Source of the DNA: Arachnia propionica
GTDB taxonomy: Bacteria; Actinomycetota; Actinomycetes; Propionibacteriales; Propionibacteriaceae
Reading direction: 5' to 3'
NCBI RefSeq assembly: GCF_003859805.1
Contig: NZ_RQZG01000013.1
Coordinates: forward strand, 44,889-108,888
DNA length: 64,000 bases
Positions within the stretch are counted from its first letter, which is position 1. Each line of letters begins with the position of its first letter. Both the position numbers and the translations under genes were made by a program. This document shows, piece after piece, positions 43,711 through 52,380 of the stretch. The notes beneath the pieces are model-generated. The model saw nothing but the letters and a program-made list of their open reading frames with translations, made no database searches and had not been told where the DNA came from.

Positions 43711-43994
43711 CTGCGTGATCGTTCCGCTCGAATCCCGTCAACGAGTTCGTCGGCACGCTCAGGCGAGAGCCCTTGAGCCGGGATGGGCTCAGTACGAGCC
43801 CGATCCAGCAGAGCGGCAATCTCATCGGCCCTCGCCCACGCGGAGGAGGCGCGACGCGCGCGAAGCACCCTCGGATGCACCAGGACGGCCGCGACCTTGC
43901 CGTGTCGGGTGATCTCGATCTCCTCACCCGCCTCAACCCGGGCCAGCTGTTCGGCGAAGGTCTGGCGGGCGACGCTCATCGACACGGTAGCCAT
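43707..43994 (-). CDS. Phd/YefM family antitoxin (95 aa)
   Basis: The N-terminal DNA-binding domain shows the family pattern SVARQTFAEQLARVEAGEEI followed by TRHGKVAAVLVHP. The C-terminal 45 residues are the flexible toxin-neutralising part. The ATG at 43994 lies six bases after TACACT, which itself overlaps a double TGTACA operator, consistent with autorepression as known for YefM. Its toxin gene downstream is a collapsed PIN remnant, so the antitoxin is now without a local partner. It may persist as a regulator or to neutralise a related toxin elsewhere. Confidence 0.85.
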   Translation of the reverse strand: MATVSMSVARQTFAEQLARVEAGEEIEITRHGKVAAVLVHPRVLRARRASSAWARADEIAALLDRARTEPIPAQGLSPERADELVDGIRAERSRR

Positions 43995-44000
43995 GTCAAA

Positions 44001-44018
44001 AGTGTACATTCCTGTACA
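44001..44018. promoter_or_regulatory. Antitoxin promoter and TGTACA operator pair
   Basis: Two TGTACA hexamers (44003-44008 and 44013-44018) are spaced 10 bp centre to centre. On the minus strand TACACT (44001-44006) forms the -10. TGTACA is the known core bound by YefM in E. coli, so this is a likely autoregulatory site. Confidence 0.65.
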
Positions 44019-44032
44019 CAATTCTCTGCGGC

Positions 44033-45859
44033 TCAGGAGGGTGGGGCCTCGGCGGAGGCCTCGGGCTGGTCGGTCTCGGTTTGGATCCTGAGGGCCGTGA
44101 TGAACTCACGGTAGAGGGCGTCGCGTGCCAGGAGCTCCGGATGGGTGCCGCGGTCTCGGATGCGGCCCTGGTCCAGGACGATGATCTGGTCGGCGCCCAG
44201 CACCGTGGACAGGCGATGGGCGATGGTGAGGACCGCTCCGGTGGCGGAGGCCTGCTCGATCACCTGCTGGATGGCAGCCTCGGTGATCCCGTCGAGTTGG
44301 GCCGTCGCCTCGTCCAGCAGCAGGATGTCCGGGGTGCGAACCAGGGCGCGGGCGACGGCGAGTCGTTGCCGCTCCCCGCCGGAGAGGGTCGATTCCATCA
44401 CGTCGGCCTCCAGCTCGCCCGGGAGTTCACGCACCTTGTCAGCGAGGTGCACGGCCTCCAACGCTGCCCACGCCTCGTCGTCGGTGGCGTCGTCGGCGCG
44501 GAACAGCACGTTGTCCCGGATCGTGCCCGGGATGACGGGGGTTTCCTGCTCGACATAGGCGAAGCGGGAACGGACCTCGTCGATGGACCAGGTGTCGTAG
44601 GGGCGGCCGTCGAGTTCCAGATGCCCGCTCACCGGGTTGATGAGCCGCAGCAGCAGGGAGAGCACCGTCGTCTTGCCCGCCCCGGACGGGCCGACGAGGG
44701 CGGTGTGGCCGCGCCTGGGGATCTCGAGGCTGATCTCGGACAGTGCGGGGGCGGGGGCATCGAGGTACCGGGCGGTGACATCGCGCAGGGCGAGCACAGG
44801 GGCAGCCGGTGAGGCCGGGACGGGAGCAACGGCGGGGGTCGCCGTCGTGTCCTCCGGCACCATGTCGGCGGTCTCGTGGATGCGGGCTGCGGCCGCGAGG
44901 CCGGTCTGCAGGGAAGTGAAGGCATCACCGAGGGTCATGATGGGTTCGACGATGTTGAGGGCATAGAGCAGGAAGGCCACCAGGGTGGACACCGCCAGGT
45001 CGCCGCTGCTGACCCGCCAGGCCCCAAGACCCAGCACGACGATGAGGGCCAGCTGGGTGCCGCCGCTCGCCGTTGCATCGATGAGGGCGGAGTACCACAC
45101 CGAGCGGACGGAGTGCCGTGCAGAGTCCTCGGCGTGCCTGGTGACGCGGGCGATCTCGCGGGCCTCGGCGCGGCTCGACTTCACGGTCCGCAGCGCCCGG
45201 AGCCGCCCTTCCAGCCCTGCCCCGAGGTTTCCGATCGCCTGCTGGGCCTGCTCGGTGGCCTTGCCGACGCGCGGCAGCAGCACGGCGAACAACGCACCGA
45301 TCACCACCACCGAGGCCAAGGTGGTCAGGAGCAGCTGCCAGTCGAGCACGGCCATGAGGGCGATGGTGCCGACGAGGGAGACCGTTCCGTTGACGAATTG
45401 CACGATCGCAGAGCTGGCTGCTGAGCGCAGCAGCACCGTGTCGCTGGTGACGCGGGTCACCAGTTCCCCGGTGCGGAAGCGCTGCACCTGCTCGATCCGT
45501 GAGGAGAGGAACCGGTGGATCAACGACCGGCGGGCGTCGAGCACGATGTGCTCAGCCAAGCGTCCCAGCAGGAACGACTGGGTCAGCCCGGCGATGGTTC
45601 CCACGACGAGCAGCGCGACGAGCAGGGTCACCGGTCCGCTGAGGGATGCGTTCGTGCCGAGGGAATCCAGCACGTGTTTCGTGGCCAGTGGGGTGGCCAG
45701 GGTGACCGTGGTGGCGAGCAGGGCAAGGATGAGGCCCAGGCTGATGACCCCCACGTGGCGTCGGGCATGGGGGAGCAGAACCCCCAGTTTGTCCCGGAAG
45801 GATGCGGTCTGGCCATCGTGGTTGTCGGTGACGGTCACTGGTTCTTCAGTTGTTCCCAT
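44033..45859 (-). CDS. ABC transporter, fused membrane and ATPase domains (608 aa)
   Basis: The first 340 residues hold six membrane helices of the exporter type (LISLGLILALLATTVTLATP-like first helix). The ATPase follows with Walker A GPSGAGKTT, signature LSGGERQRLAVARAL and Walker B ILLLDEATAQLD. A Pro/Ala linker (PAVAPVPASPAAP) joins the parts. It would export lipids, peptides or drugs as a homodimer. It is third in an operon after a separate ATPase and a large MacB-like permease, 46 bases downstream of the latter, so all three may move one product or protect against it. Confidence 0.9.
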   Translation of the reverse strand: MGTTEEPVTVTDNHDGQTASFRDKLGVLLPHARRHVGVISLGLILALLATTVTLATPLATKHVLDSLGTNASLSGPVTLLVALLVVGTIAGLTQSFLLGRLAEHIVLDARRSLIHRFLSSRIEQVQRFRTGELVTRVTSDTVLLRSAASSAIVQFVNGTVSLVGTIALMAVLDWQLLLTTLASVVVIGALFAVLLPRVGKATEQAQQAIGNLGAGLEGRLRALRTVKSSRAEAREIARVTRHAEDSARHSVRSVWYSALIDATASGGTQLALIVVLGLGAWRVSSGDLAVSTLVAFLLYALNIVEPIMTLGDAFTSLQTGLAAAARIHETADMVPEDTTATPAVAPVPASPAAPVLALRDVTARYLDAPAPALSEISLEIPRRGHTALVGPSGAGKTTVLSLLLRLINPVSGHLELDGRPYDTWSIDEVRSRFAYVEQETPVIPGTIRDNVLFRADDATDDEAWAALEAVHLADKVRELPGELEADVMESTLSGGERQRLAVARALVRTPDILLLDEATAQLDGITEAAIQQVIEQASATGAVLTIAHRLSTVLGADQIIVLDQGRIRDRGTHPELLARDALYREFITALRIQTETDQPEASAEAPPS

Positions 45860-45905
45860 CAGGTCCTACCCAAGTCATCCAGCCGAACAGGGCCCCGAAC
45901 GACCA

Positions 45906-48503
45906 TCATGGCTTCCACCTCAGCGCTGCGGTTGCTCTCAGCAGCGCCCACGACAGCAGCCAGCCTGCGCTCAGGATGGCTGCCAGGGTGACGGGGAGGG
46001 CCAGCTGATGGGCGAGGCCGAGTACGGCCAACGGTGGGAGCAGGGCTCCGACCAGCATCACCAGGCTGGTCGCGAGGTGCCGGGTGACCAGTCTTCGGCG
46101 GGAGGTGCCGAGGTGCCAGTAGTGGAATCGGGCTCGTTGCCCACGGGTCTGTTCGCCCAGCCGGGTGGTGGCTGCCTGGATCACCGCCACGACCACGATC
46201 AGGAGGGCAGCCACGGCCAGGAAGGAGGTCAGCACCTCGCCGACGGCGGTGGCGACCCGGGTGTTGGTGGTGACCTGTTGGTACCAGCCGACGGCTGCGC
46301 CGACGATGGCGAAGGCGCTTGCGGCCAGCCCCGTCAGCAGGGTTTCGGCCAGGCTGAGACCGATGAGGCGACGGCGACTGCCCAGGCGCCCGGTGAGGAA
46401 GGAGGCCGGGGGACGGTGGGGGTGGGTGGCCGTGGTGGCGAGCACCGCCATGACCAGGAACAGGCCAACCATCCAACGCAATCCCCCGGGGGCCAGCAGA
46501 ATTCCCGTCACCGTGGCGGCCAGGACGAGGAGCAGACCCGGCCACTGGGCCAGCAGCGTCCACCGGAACCTGGTCCAGTGGGACCAACCGAGTGATACCA
46601 GCAGGGCGTGGTCGGCGGTTCTGCGGGGCCGGGTCAACAGTCCGACCCCGATCAAGAGGACTCCTGCGATGGTGATCGCCGCGGCGAACAGCATCATCAC
46701 CACCTGGGCCGTGGTGGTCTCGCTCCAGGTGACCGCCCCCAGGGTGGTGAAGTTCTGGGTGACCCAGCCGAGGTCCCCCACCTGTTGCGGGATCTCGGGG
46801 TCGGTGGTGCCGAAGGCGTACTGCGGCACCCACAGGTCCACCGACTGGAGGGAGGCCCCCGCGACGACGAAGGCCTCAAGCCCCATGCCCCGCAGCTGTG
46901 CCGCGACGGCGTCGATCCGGGGCATCGCCTCGGCGCGGGAGAGACCATCCAGACCTGCGACACGGATGCGCACGGCTGAGATGAAATCCTCGTCGGTGAG
47001 CTCCTGGGCACCCTGCAGGGAGACGATGGCGGAGGAGGGTTGGGCTGCCAGCCCTTGGGCGTTCCGGGCCGGGGTGAGCATCTGCCCGCTCTCCTTGACC
47101 CTCACCAGGGCAGGATCGTAGGCGCCGAGCGGGACGTAGCTCGCGCCGCTGTCCAGGTCCTGCGGGGTGTAGGTCCCCACCTCGAACGGGGCAGCCCCGG
47201 TGTGTTTCCCGTACAGGCCGATCGTCATTCTTCCCGGGGTGGTGCGGCGGTAGCTCTGCTCCTGCCCCATGCCCGTCCCGTCCGCTGACTGGAATCCCAA
47301 TTGTGTGATGGGATGTCTGAATCCTTGCGGGGTGACGGTGAATGAGACACCTGAATCCGAGGTTCTCGGTTCCAGGTCGAGCGGGGTGAGGCCTTCGCTG
47401 TTGTACTGGATGATGGCGTAGCGTTCCAGGTCTTGGGAGAAGGACTGATCCCCGGTCGGCCACCCGATCTCCAGCTCTCCACCGTTGAAGGGGCGGGTCG
47501 CGGCGGCGAGGTCCAAATGAAGGTCTCCGACGTGCGCTGTACCGTTGTCACTGATCTGATCGATGCTGACCGCCAGGTCCGTCGGTGCGTAGGGTTGCGT
47601 GTTGCGCAGGAATCCGACGAAGGGACTGTCCACGCCGTACCAGCCCATCAGTGCGGCTCGTTGTCCCTTCTGGGAGCCCGGGAACTCCGCGATTCGTGCC
47701 TCCAGCAAAACAGTGTCGTCAAGTTCTTTCACCATCCCATCGGAGTCAACCTTGCTGAATCCATTGACCGTCACCGGGCCGTGTTCCCGGGTCACCTCGT
47801 CGAATTCTGCCAGTGGTTTCAGGAATTCCCCGGCATCTGCCAAAAGATCGGCCTCAGCAATCGGGTCCACCGTGAAGATCGTCGAGCGGGGCACGGTGAC
47901 GAGCCACCAGGAGAACTCGATGCCCTGCTCGCTCACTGTTCCATCGACGGTGAGCACGGGGTCATCTGTTTCGATGATCACACCCTCTGTGGAATATCGG
48001 CCACCCTTCCCGGTCCAGTTCGTGTGGTCGATCTTGACGGTGTTCGTCCGCTCCATCACCAGTCGGTCGCCCAAACCGTCGTCCCCGGTGATGGTCCAGG
48101 TGATCTGGAATGTCGTCACCGGGTCAGGGAGTTCTGACCACGGGATGAAGAACAGTGGCCAGTTCATCACATCTCCTGTCGATCCCAGGAAACCGATGGG
48201 GGCCGCGACCTCGACGTCGTGCACTGAGCGAATCTGGTCGAGCTTTTCCAAGGACATGGTTGGGGTGGTGACGCCTGTGAAATTCGGGTCAAGCAGCGGT
48301 AGCCCTTGGGCGTCGCTGCCTGGGGAAAGTTGCTTCTCCAGGCCGGGGGCGGTGACGAGGATGTCGTAGCGGCCCCGCCAGGCGTCCTCGTAGACCTCGG
48401 CTGTGAGGCTGGAGATTCGCGTCGCACCGAGAACCACGGCGGTGATGAGGAGCGCCACCAGGCACCATGCCGCCACCGCCAATCGGTCCAGTCGAGGTCT
48501 CAC
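45906..48503 (-). CDS. FtsX/MacB-like ABC permease with large extracellular domain (865 aa)
   Basis: One membrane helix near residues 10-30 is followed by about 590 extracellular residues. The rest carries several hydrophobic segments, including MMLFAAAITIAGVLLIGVGLL and EVLTSFLAVAALLIVVVAVI, ending in a short basic tail. This is the layout of FtsX-superfamily permeases that couple ATP use to work outside the membrane. The frame overlaps the stop of the ATPase gene in a GTGA, so the two are coupled. The soluble domain has no recognised enzymatic motif. Its load (lipoprotein, peptide or signal) is unknown. Confidence 0.85.
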   Translation of the reverse strand: MRPRLDRLAVAAWCLVALLITAVVLGATRISSLTAEVYEDAWRGRYDILVTAPGLEKQLSPGSDAQGLPLLDPNFTGVTTPTMSLEKLDQIRSVHDVEVAAPIGFLGSTGDVMNWPLFFIPWSELPDPVTTFQITWTITGDDGLGDRLVMERTNTVKIDHTNWTGKGGRYSTEGVIIETDDPVLTVDGTVSEQGIEFSWWLVTVPRSTIFTVDPIAEADLLADAGEFLKPLAEFDEVTREHGPVTVNGFSKVDSDGMVKELDDTVLLEARIAEFPGSQKGQRAALMGWYGVDSPFVGFLRNTQPYAPTDLAVSIDQISDNGTAHVGDLHLDLAAATRPFNGGELEIGWPTGDQSFSQDLERYAIIQYNSEGLTPLDLEPRTSDSGVSFTVTPQGFRHPITQLGFQSADGTGMGQEQSYRRTTPGRMTIGLYGKHTGAAPFEVGTYTPQDLDSGASYVPLGAYDPALVRVKESGQMLTPARNAQGLAAQPSSAIVSLQGAQELTDEDFISAVRIRVAGLDGLSRAEAMPRIDAVAAQLRGMGLEAFVVAGASLQSVDLWVPQYAFGTTDPEIPQQVGDLGWVTQNFTTLGAVTWSETTTAQVVMMLFAAAITIAGVLLIGVGLLTRPRRTADHALLVSLGWSHWTRFRWTLLAQWPGLLLVLAATVTGILLAPGGLRWMVGLFLVMAVLATTATHPHRPPASFLTGRLGSRRRLIGLSLAETLLTGLAASAFAIVGAAVGWYQQVTTNTRVATAVGEVLTSFLAVAALLIVVVAVIQAATTRLGEQTRGQRARFHYWHLGTSRRRLVTRHLATSLVMLVGALLPPLAVLGLAHQLALPVTLAAILSAGWLLSWALLRATAALRWKP

Positions 48504-49153
48504 AGTTGCACCACCTGATCGGCGGCCTCCAGGATCACCTCGTCATGGGAGGCCACCACCACGGCCACCCCTTGCTCAGCAGAGGTTCGCAGCATGTCCC
48601 TGACCAGATGTGCCGCCTCGGCATCCAATGACGCGGTGGGTTCATCCAGCAACGCCACCACGGGCTGCTTCGCCAAGGCCCGCGCCACAGCGACCCGCTG
48701 CCGTTCACCCCCGGAGAGGGTGCGTGCTCGGGTCCTAGTGAGCTTTCCCAGACCTAGTTCGTCCAGATACCTGCGGGCCGCTTCCCGTGACGCTCCACCC
48801 AACCGGACGTTGGTCTCAAGGGTCTCCTCCTCAAGTACCAAGGCATCCTGGCTGGCGTATCCGAAGCACTCCCTGCGCAACTGCTGCCGCTGCTTCTCCC
48901 TCAAGGCAGCCAGCGTCTGCTCGCCCCACCACACGGTCCCGGCAGAGGGCTCCTGCATTCCGTAGAGCACTCGGAGCAGGCTGGTCTTGCCCGACCCGCT
49001 GCGCCCTGCGAGCGCCAGGAGATCCCCTGGGGTGACAGTCACATCCAGGTCATGAAAAATGGTCCGCTCAACGCCATTGGTGATGTGTTCCAGCCCCAGG
49101 CCGACGCATTTCAACGGGGGTAGGGAAGAGTTCAGGATGGAACCATCGGCCAT
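48500..49153 (-). CDS. ABC transporter ATPase, LolD/MacB type (217 aa)
   Basis: A short ATPase with Walker A GRSGSGKTSLL, signature LSGGERQRVAVARALAKQP and Walker B VALLDEPTASLD, followed by an H-loop VVASHDE. The size and motif spacing suit the LolD/FtsE group that pairs with FtsX-type permeases. The partner is the coupled downstream gene. The ATG at 49153 lies six bases after TAAAGT and opens the three-gene operon. Confidence 0.92.
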   Translation of the reverse strand: MADGSILNSSLPPLKCVGLGLEHITNGVERTIFHDLDVTVTPGDLLALAGRSGSGKTSLLRVLYGMQEPSAGTVWWGEQTLAALREKQRQQLRRECFGYASQDALVLEEETLETNVRLGGASREAARRYLDELGLGKLTRTRARTLSGGERQRVAVARALAKQPVVALLDEPTASLDAEAAHLVRDMLRTSAEQGVAVVVASHDEVILEAADQVVQL

Positions 49154-49165
49154 GGAGGCACTTTA
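49154..49165 (-). promoter_or_regulatory. -10 TAAAGT of the ABC operon
   Basis: On the minus strand TAAAGT (49160-49165) is six bases before the ATG at 49153. Confidence 0.55.
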
Positions 49166-49180
49166 CCTTCATCGACTTCG

Positions 49181-50527
49181 TCAGGTGATGAGGGCGTACT
49201 GCACCCGTTCCCAGGCATCCCGCTCCAGGTCAGGGATGACGGGTACCTCGGGTGGGTCGAGCCACGGTGGAGGTGGTTCCTCATTCCTGGGTGTCAGGTC
49301 GGGGCGGCGGAGCCGGATGGTGCCTCCCCAAGCGGTGACCAGATACTCGAATCCGGCTGGGGACTTCCAGCGGATCACCCCGGGGGCGAGCTGGGTCATC
49401 AGCCAGCCGCCAAAGGTCTTGGCGCGGTGAGTGCGCCGGGACAACGGGGCGAGGTTTCCCCATCGGGTCGAGCCGGGGGTGTCCTGGTCATGGGGGATGG
49501 TGTGGTCGATGTCGCAGCTGCGCGACGGCACCGCCCCGTAGGGGAACATGTCCACCGGCATGAGTGCGGTGACGGCGGTCCACAGTGCCACCGACGGATC
49601 ATGACCATCGTGTGGGGTGATCCGCCACGGGTTGATCACAGGGCGGACGGTGACCTTCGAGTCCTTGAGGAATTCTGGGAGCTGGGTCGTCAGGAGGGAG
49701 CCCCAGCGCTCGATCTCCGCCACCCCACAGCTCTCCTCGGCGTCACTCAGGGCGGGATCGTCGGCGTCGATGTGGACCACCAGGGTCACCTCAGGAAGGG
49801 CGTCCTGCCCGCAGGCCTGCCTCGCGAGAAGACCAACAGCAGCGGCACGACGTTGCGACATGGTCCCGGACCCGGCTGGAATCGTCGCCGCCACAACGGA
49901 CAACGCGTGGTCGAGGTCCACTGCGTCACGAGCAGCCAAACGGCCGTACAGGGCACAATGACCATCCTGGATCTGGTCGATCCACACGTACCGGTCCTCA
50001 CGAGCACCGGCCTCACGTTCTGCCGCGGCGGCCGGGTCCGCCCGGAGGATCCACCCGGTGATCCTGGTCCGTACCCGCTGCCACGAATTGGTGCGCATCG
50101 CAATGCTCAGCTGATGGTCCAGCCATCGTGCCCCGGCAGGACTGAGTCTGGACACCCCGGGTCGATGGATCACCTCGGTGACCTGCCACCAGCGGAGTTC
50201 ACCCTGGAGGAAGGTCTGCCACAGGAACGGGAACCGCTCGCGGACCGAGATCACATCTGCGATCCGGCAGATTGCCGCCCGGGGTGACACCCCGAGGATT
50301 GCGCCGATCTCCAGTGCAAGGAACTCGCCCACTCCCGCAGAACCGTCGCCACCCGGAGAGGCGCACGCCTCGAACACGTCCTCGACCTCAGCCTGATCGA
50401 TCCGGTACACGTCGATCGCCCGGGCGATCGCCAACACCTCACCCACCTCCGCGGCACGCAACTGCGCCGTTGCATCAGCCAAGGCGTCGAAGGCCTCAGC
50501 AGCGCTGGTGGGAAGGGGAGTGTTCAT
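49181..50527 (-). CDS. DUF222 / HNH endonuclease family protein (448 aa)
   Basis: The long N-terminal DUF222 region (EVGEVLAIARAIDVYRIDQA, VSPRAAICRIADV) is followed by an HNH nuclease motif near residue 350: SCDIDHTIPHDQDT with the metal-binding histidine, then GNLAPLSRRTHRAKTFGGW. This family is multicopy in many actinobacteria and often behaves like a spreading gene. The cellular role is not established. The ATG at 50527 lies six bases after TAGAAT, and a LexA-box-like sequence stands directly upstream, which suggests induction by DNA damage. Confidence 0.88.
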   Translation of the reverse strand: MNTPLPTSAAEAFDALADATAQLRAAEVGEVLAIARAIDVYRIDQAEVEDVFEACASPGGDGSAGVGEFLALEIGAILGVSPRAAICRIADVISVRERFPFLWQTFLQGELRWWQVTEVIHRPGVSRLSPAGARWLDHQLSIAMRTNSWQRVRTRITGWILRADPAAAAEREAGAREDRYVWIDQIQDGHCALYGRLAARDAVDLDHALSVVAATIPAGSGTMSQRRAAAVGLLARQACGQDALPEVTLVVHIDADDPALSDAEESCGVAEIERWGSLLTTQLPEFLKDSKVTVRPVINPWRITPHDGHDPSVALWTAVTALMPVDMFPYGAVPSRSCDIDHTIPHDQDTPGSTRWGNLAPLSRRTHRAKTFGGWLMTQLAPGVIRWKSPAGFEYLVTAWGGTIRLRRPDLTPRNEEPPPPWLDPPEVPVIPDLERDAWERVQYALIT

Positions 50528-50556
50528 ACCGACATTCTATTCGATGATTCGTTCGA
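50528..50556 (-). promoter_or_regulatory. Promoter with LexA-box-like element
   Basis: On the minus strand TAGAAT (50534-50539) is six bases before the start. TCGATG-ATTC-GTTCGA (50541-50556, plus strand) matches the actinobacterial SOS box TCGAACN4GTTCGA at 10 of 12 fixed positions and abuts the -10. Confidence 0.5.
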
Positions 50557-50568
50557 AGACAAGGTGTG

Positions 50569-50682
50569 GTCGAGACTTCTGCTGAAAATTTTTCTGTCTC
50601 CGACTGGAGGCGGTGACAATCCCGAGGAATCCTTGCGAGGTCTCGACGATCGGGTGCTGGATGCCTTCAGTCCGACCAGTGG
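50569..50682. repeat. Degenerate REP-like element
   Basis: GTCGAGAC (50569-50576) and GTCTCGAC (50640-50647) are perfect inverted arms. The segment 50639-50682 runs from GGTCTCGAC to CGACCAGTGG, the family ends seen at 8603 and 18991. The rest of the 233-base gap up to 50760 shows no gene. Confidence 0.5.
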
Positions 50683-50760
50683 AGAAAGGGCAACCCGAGA
50701 CCTGCGCGACGCCGTGTCATCCCGCTGCCCTCCGGCACATGCCGGATCCGCCCTGTCGGG

Positions 50761-51654
50761 TCAGGGCACGGCCGGTTCCCGGCCCGTCTCGAGCCACAGT
50801 GGGCGGATGTGATGCGCATACCGCGTCGCGAGGTCCGCGTCCAGGATCCCGGCCCACGTGGCCAGCCGCTGCACGGCGGCCAGCCGCACCGCCACCTCGA
50901 GCGGCTCGTGCAGTTCCTCCGGATCACCCCAGCCACGCAGGTAGGCGTCCGCCGTTGCCCGGCGGTCGCGGGCGTGATGCAGCAGCACCCGCATCGACGC
51001 GAACGGATGCGCGATCACGGCGTCGCCCCAGTCGGCGATCCGTGGGCCGGGGAACGTGTTGCCCGGATGGAGATCGTTGTGCTCGATCCCGAGGGGCAGA
51101 CCCGGATCGACGCTCACCCACCAGGCAGTCATGTGCCACATCGCTGCGCATGCGGCCTCCCGCTCGGCCTTGTCGGGCCGAAGGGGATGGTTCCCCGGGA
51201 GGCTCGCGGCGATACCGTCCAACAGCTGCGCGAGGTTGTGGGCGGCGTGCTCGGGATCGAACACCCTGAGCGGGAGCTTGGTCAGCTCGGCGAGTGGGGT
51301 GGCGCGCTGGATCCTGCCCAGCGCCTCCGCCAGCCCCACCGTCGGGTCACCCTCCCCGGTCGCCAACGACGCCCCCGCGTCGGCGGAGACGATCCAGCCC
51401 GCCGGGTGGTGGGCGTGCATGGGCTGCACATCCCGCGGGGCGTGTCGCTCCAGCACCTCGCGCAGCGCGGCCTCACTCCTCAGCCGTGGGTGCGGGGACT
51501 TGAACCAGAACCGGCCATCATCGGTGTCGATGATCCAGTTCTCTCCCCAGGCCCGCTGCCGCACCACTGTGACGCGGAACAGACGGGACGTCGGCCACAG
51601 GTCCCTCAACCAGTGCCTGGCCTCCTCCCGCCAGTCCCCGGTCGATGAGGTCAC
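50761..51654 (-). CDS. Aminoglycoside phosphotransferase-like kinase (297 aa)
   Basis: The protein has the APH/choline-kinase layout: an N-lobe with DGRFWFKSPHPRLRSEAALR containing a candidate ATP-lysine, then the catalytic loop LGIEHNDLHPGNTF and the metal-binding IADWGDAV in place of IDW/F-D. The loop retains the catalytic Asp (HNDLHPGN). The substrate is unknown and resistance should not be assumed. The GTG start at 51654 overlaps the stop of the upstream gene (GTGA), so it is translated with the PaiB-like protein. Confidence 0.85.
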   Translation of the reverse strand: MTSSTGDWREEARHWLRDLWPTSRLFRVTVVRQRAWGENWIIDTDDGRFWFKSPHPRLRSEAALREVLERHAPRDVQPMHAHHPAGWIVSADAGASLATGEGDPTVGLAEALGRIQRATPLAELTKLPLRVFDPEHAAHNLAQLLDGIAASLPGNHPLRPDKAEREAACAAMWHMTAWWVSVDPGLPLGIEHNDLHPGNTFPGPRIADWGDAVIAHPFASMRVLLHHARDRRATADAYLRGWGDPEELHEPLEVAVRLAAVQRLATWAGILDADLATRYAHHIRPLWLETGREPAVP

Positions 51655-52328
51655 TGGGCGGCACTCGTCGGGAGGCCGTGGGTGGCCTTGATGTCTCGGA
51701 TCATCCCGAACCGCTCGACGGCGTGGGGGAGGGCCACCTCCTTCATGTAGGTGGCCAGCTCCGTCTCGCCCAGCTGCTCCAGGTGCGCGATGACGCCCTT
51801 GATGTCGTCGGGATGGCGGTTCTGGCTGGCCTTGGCCTTGCCCCGCACCTGCTCCACCGTCACCTCCACACCGACGATGGCGCGGGCCATCCTGCGCAGT
51901 TTCTCCTCCCCCACCATCTCCAGCACCTCCGGCTCCTCCAACCGGGAGGTCAGTGCCCGGGCCGCCGCCAGCGCGTCGTCGGGGGAGCTCAGCACCCTCA
52001 CCGGGCCGTTCAGCTGGATGGTGAGGTAGTCCCAGGTCGGCACGTTCGGCAGTGCCTCGTTGCTCGGATACCACAGGGGTGAGACGTAGGAATCGGCCAG
52101 GTCCAGGATCACCAGCCCCGGCCCGGTGATCGGGGTGGTGGCCTGCGGGTTGTTGCGCACCAGATGTGTCACCAGCACCTGCGCCCCGCCCCTGTCCTCC
52201 AGGTGGAAGGGCACGAAGGTGGCCCTCGGGCCGTCGTCGTGGACCGTCACCAGATTCCCGGCGCGCACCTCGGACAGGTAGGTGTGGAGCCGCTCAGGTG
52301 GGATCTCGTAGTGTTTGGCCACGTACAT
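51651..52328 (-). CDS. PaiB-like FMN-binding regulator family protein (225 aa)
   Basis: The fold is the FMN-binding split barrel of the PaiB family. It opens MYVAKHYEIPPERLHTYLSE, typical of the group, and shows ATFVPFHLED, LVTHLVRNNPQ and LVILDLADSYVSPLWYPS. It ends with a helical region AVERFGMIRDIKATHG. PaiB of Bacillus is a negative regulator of sporulation and degradative enzymes; other members are simply flavoproteins. The ATG at 52328 lies seven bases after TATCGT. Downstream it is coupled to the kinase. It diverges from the sigma factor operon. Confidence 0.88.
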   Translation of the reverse strand: MYVAKHYEIPPERLHTYLSEVRAGNLVTVHDDGPRATFVPFHLEDRGGAQVLVTHLVRNNPQATTPITGPGLVILDLADSYVSPLWYPSNEALPNVPTWDYLTIQLNGPVRVLSSPDDALAAARALTSRLEEPEVLEMVGEEKLRRMARAIVGVEVTVEQVRGKAKASQNRHPDDIKGVIAHLEQLGETELATYMKEVALPHAVERFGMIRDIKATHGLPTSAAQ

Positions 52329-52341
52329 GGGTGTGACGATA
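52329..52341 (-). promoter_or_regulatory. -10 TATCGT of a leaderless promoter
   Basis: On the minus strand TATCGT (52336-52341) is seven bases before the ATG at 52328. Confidence 0.5.
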
Positions 52342-52380
52342 CCCGGGAGGACTGAAACCCGACGAGGGGGTGACGGCGTC

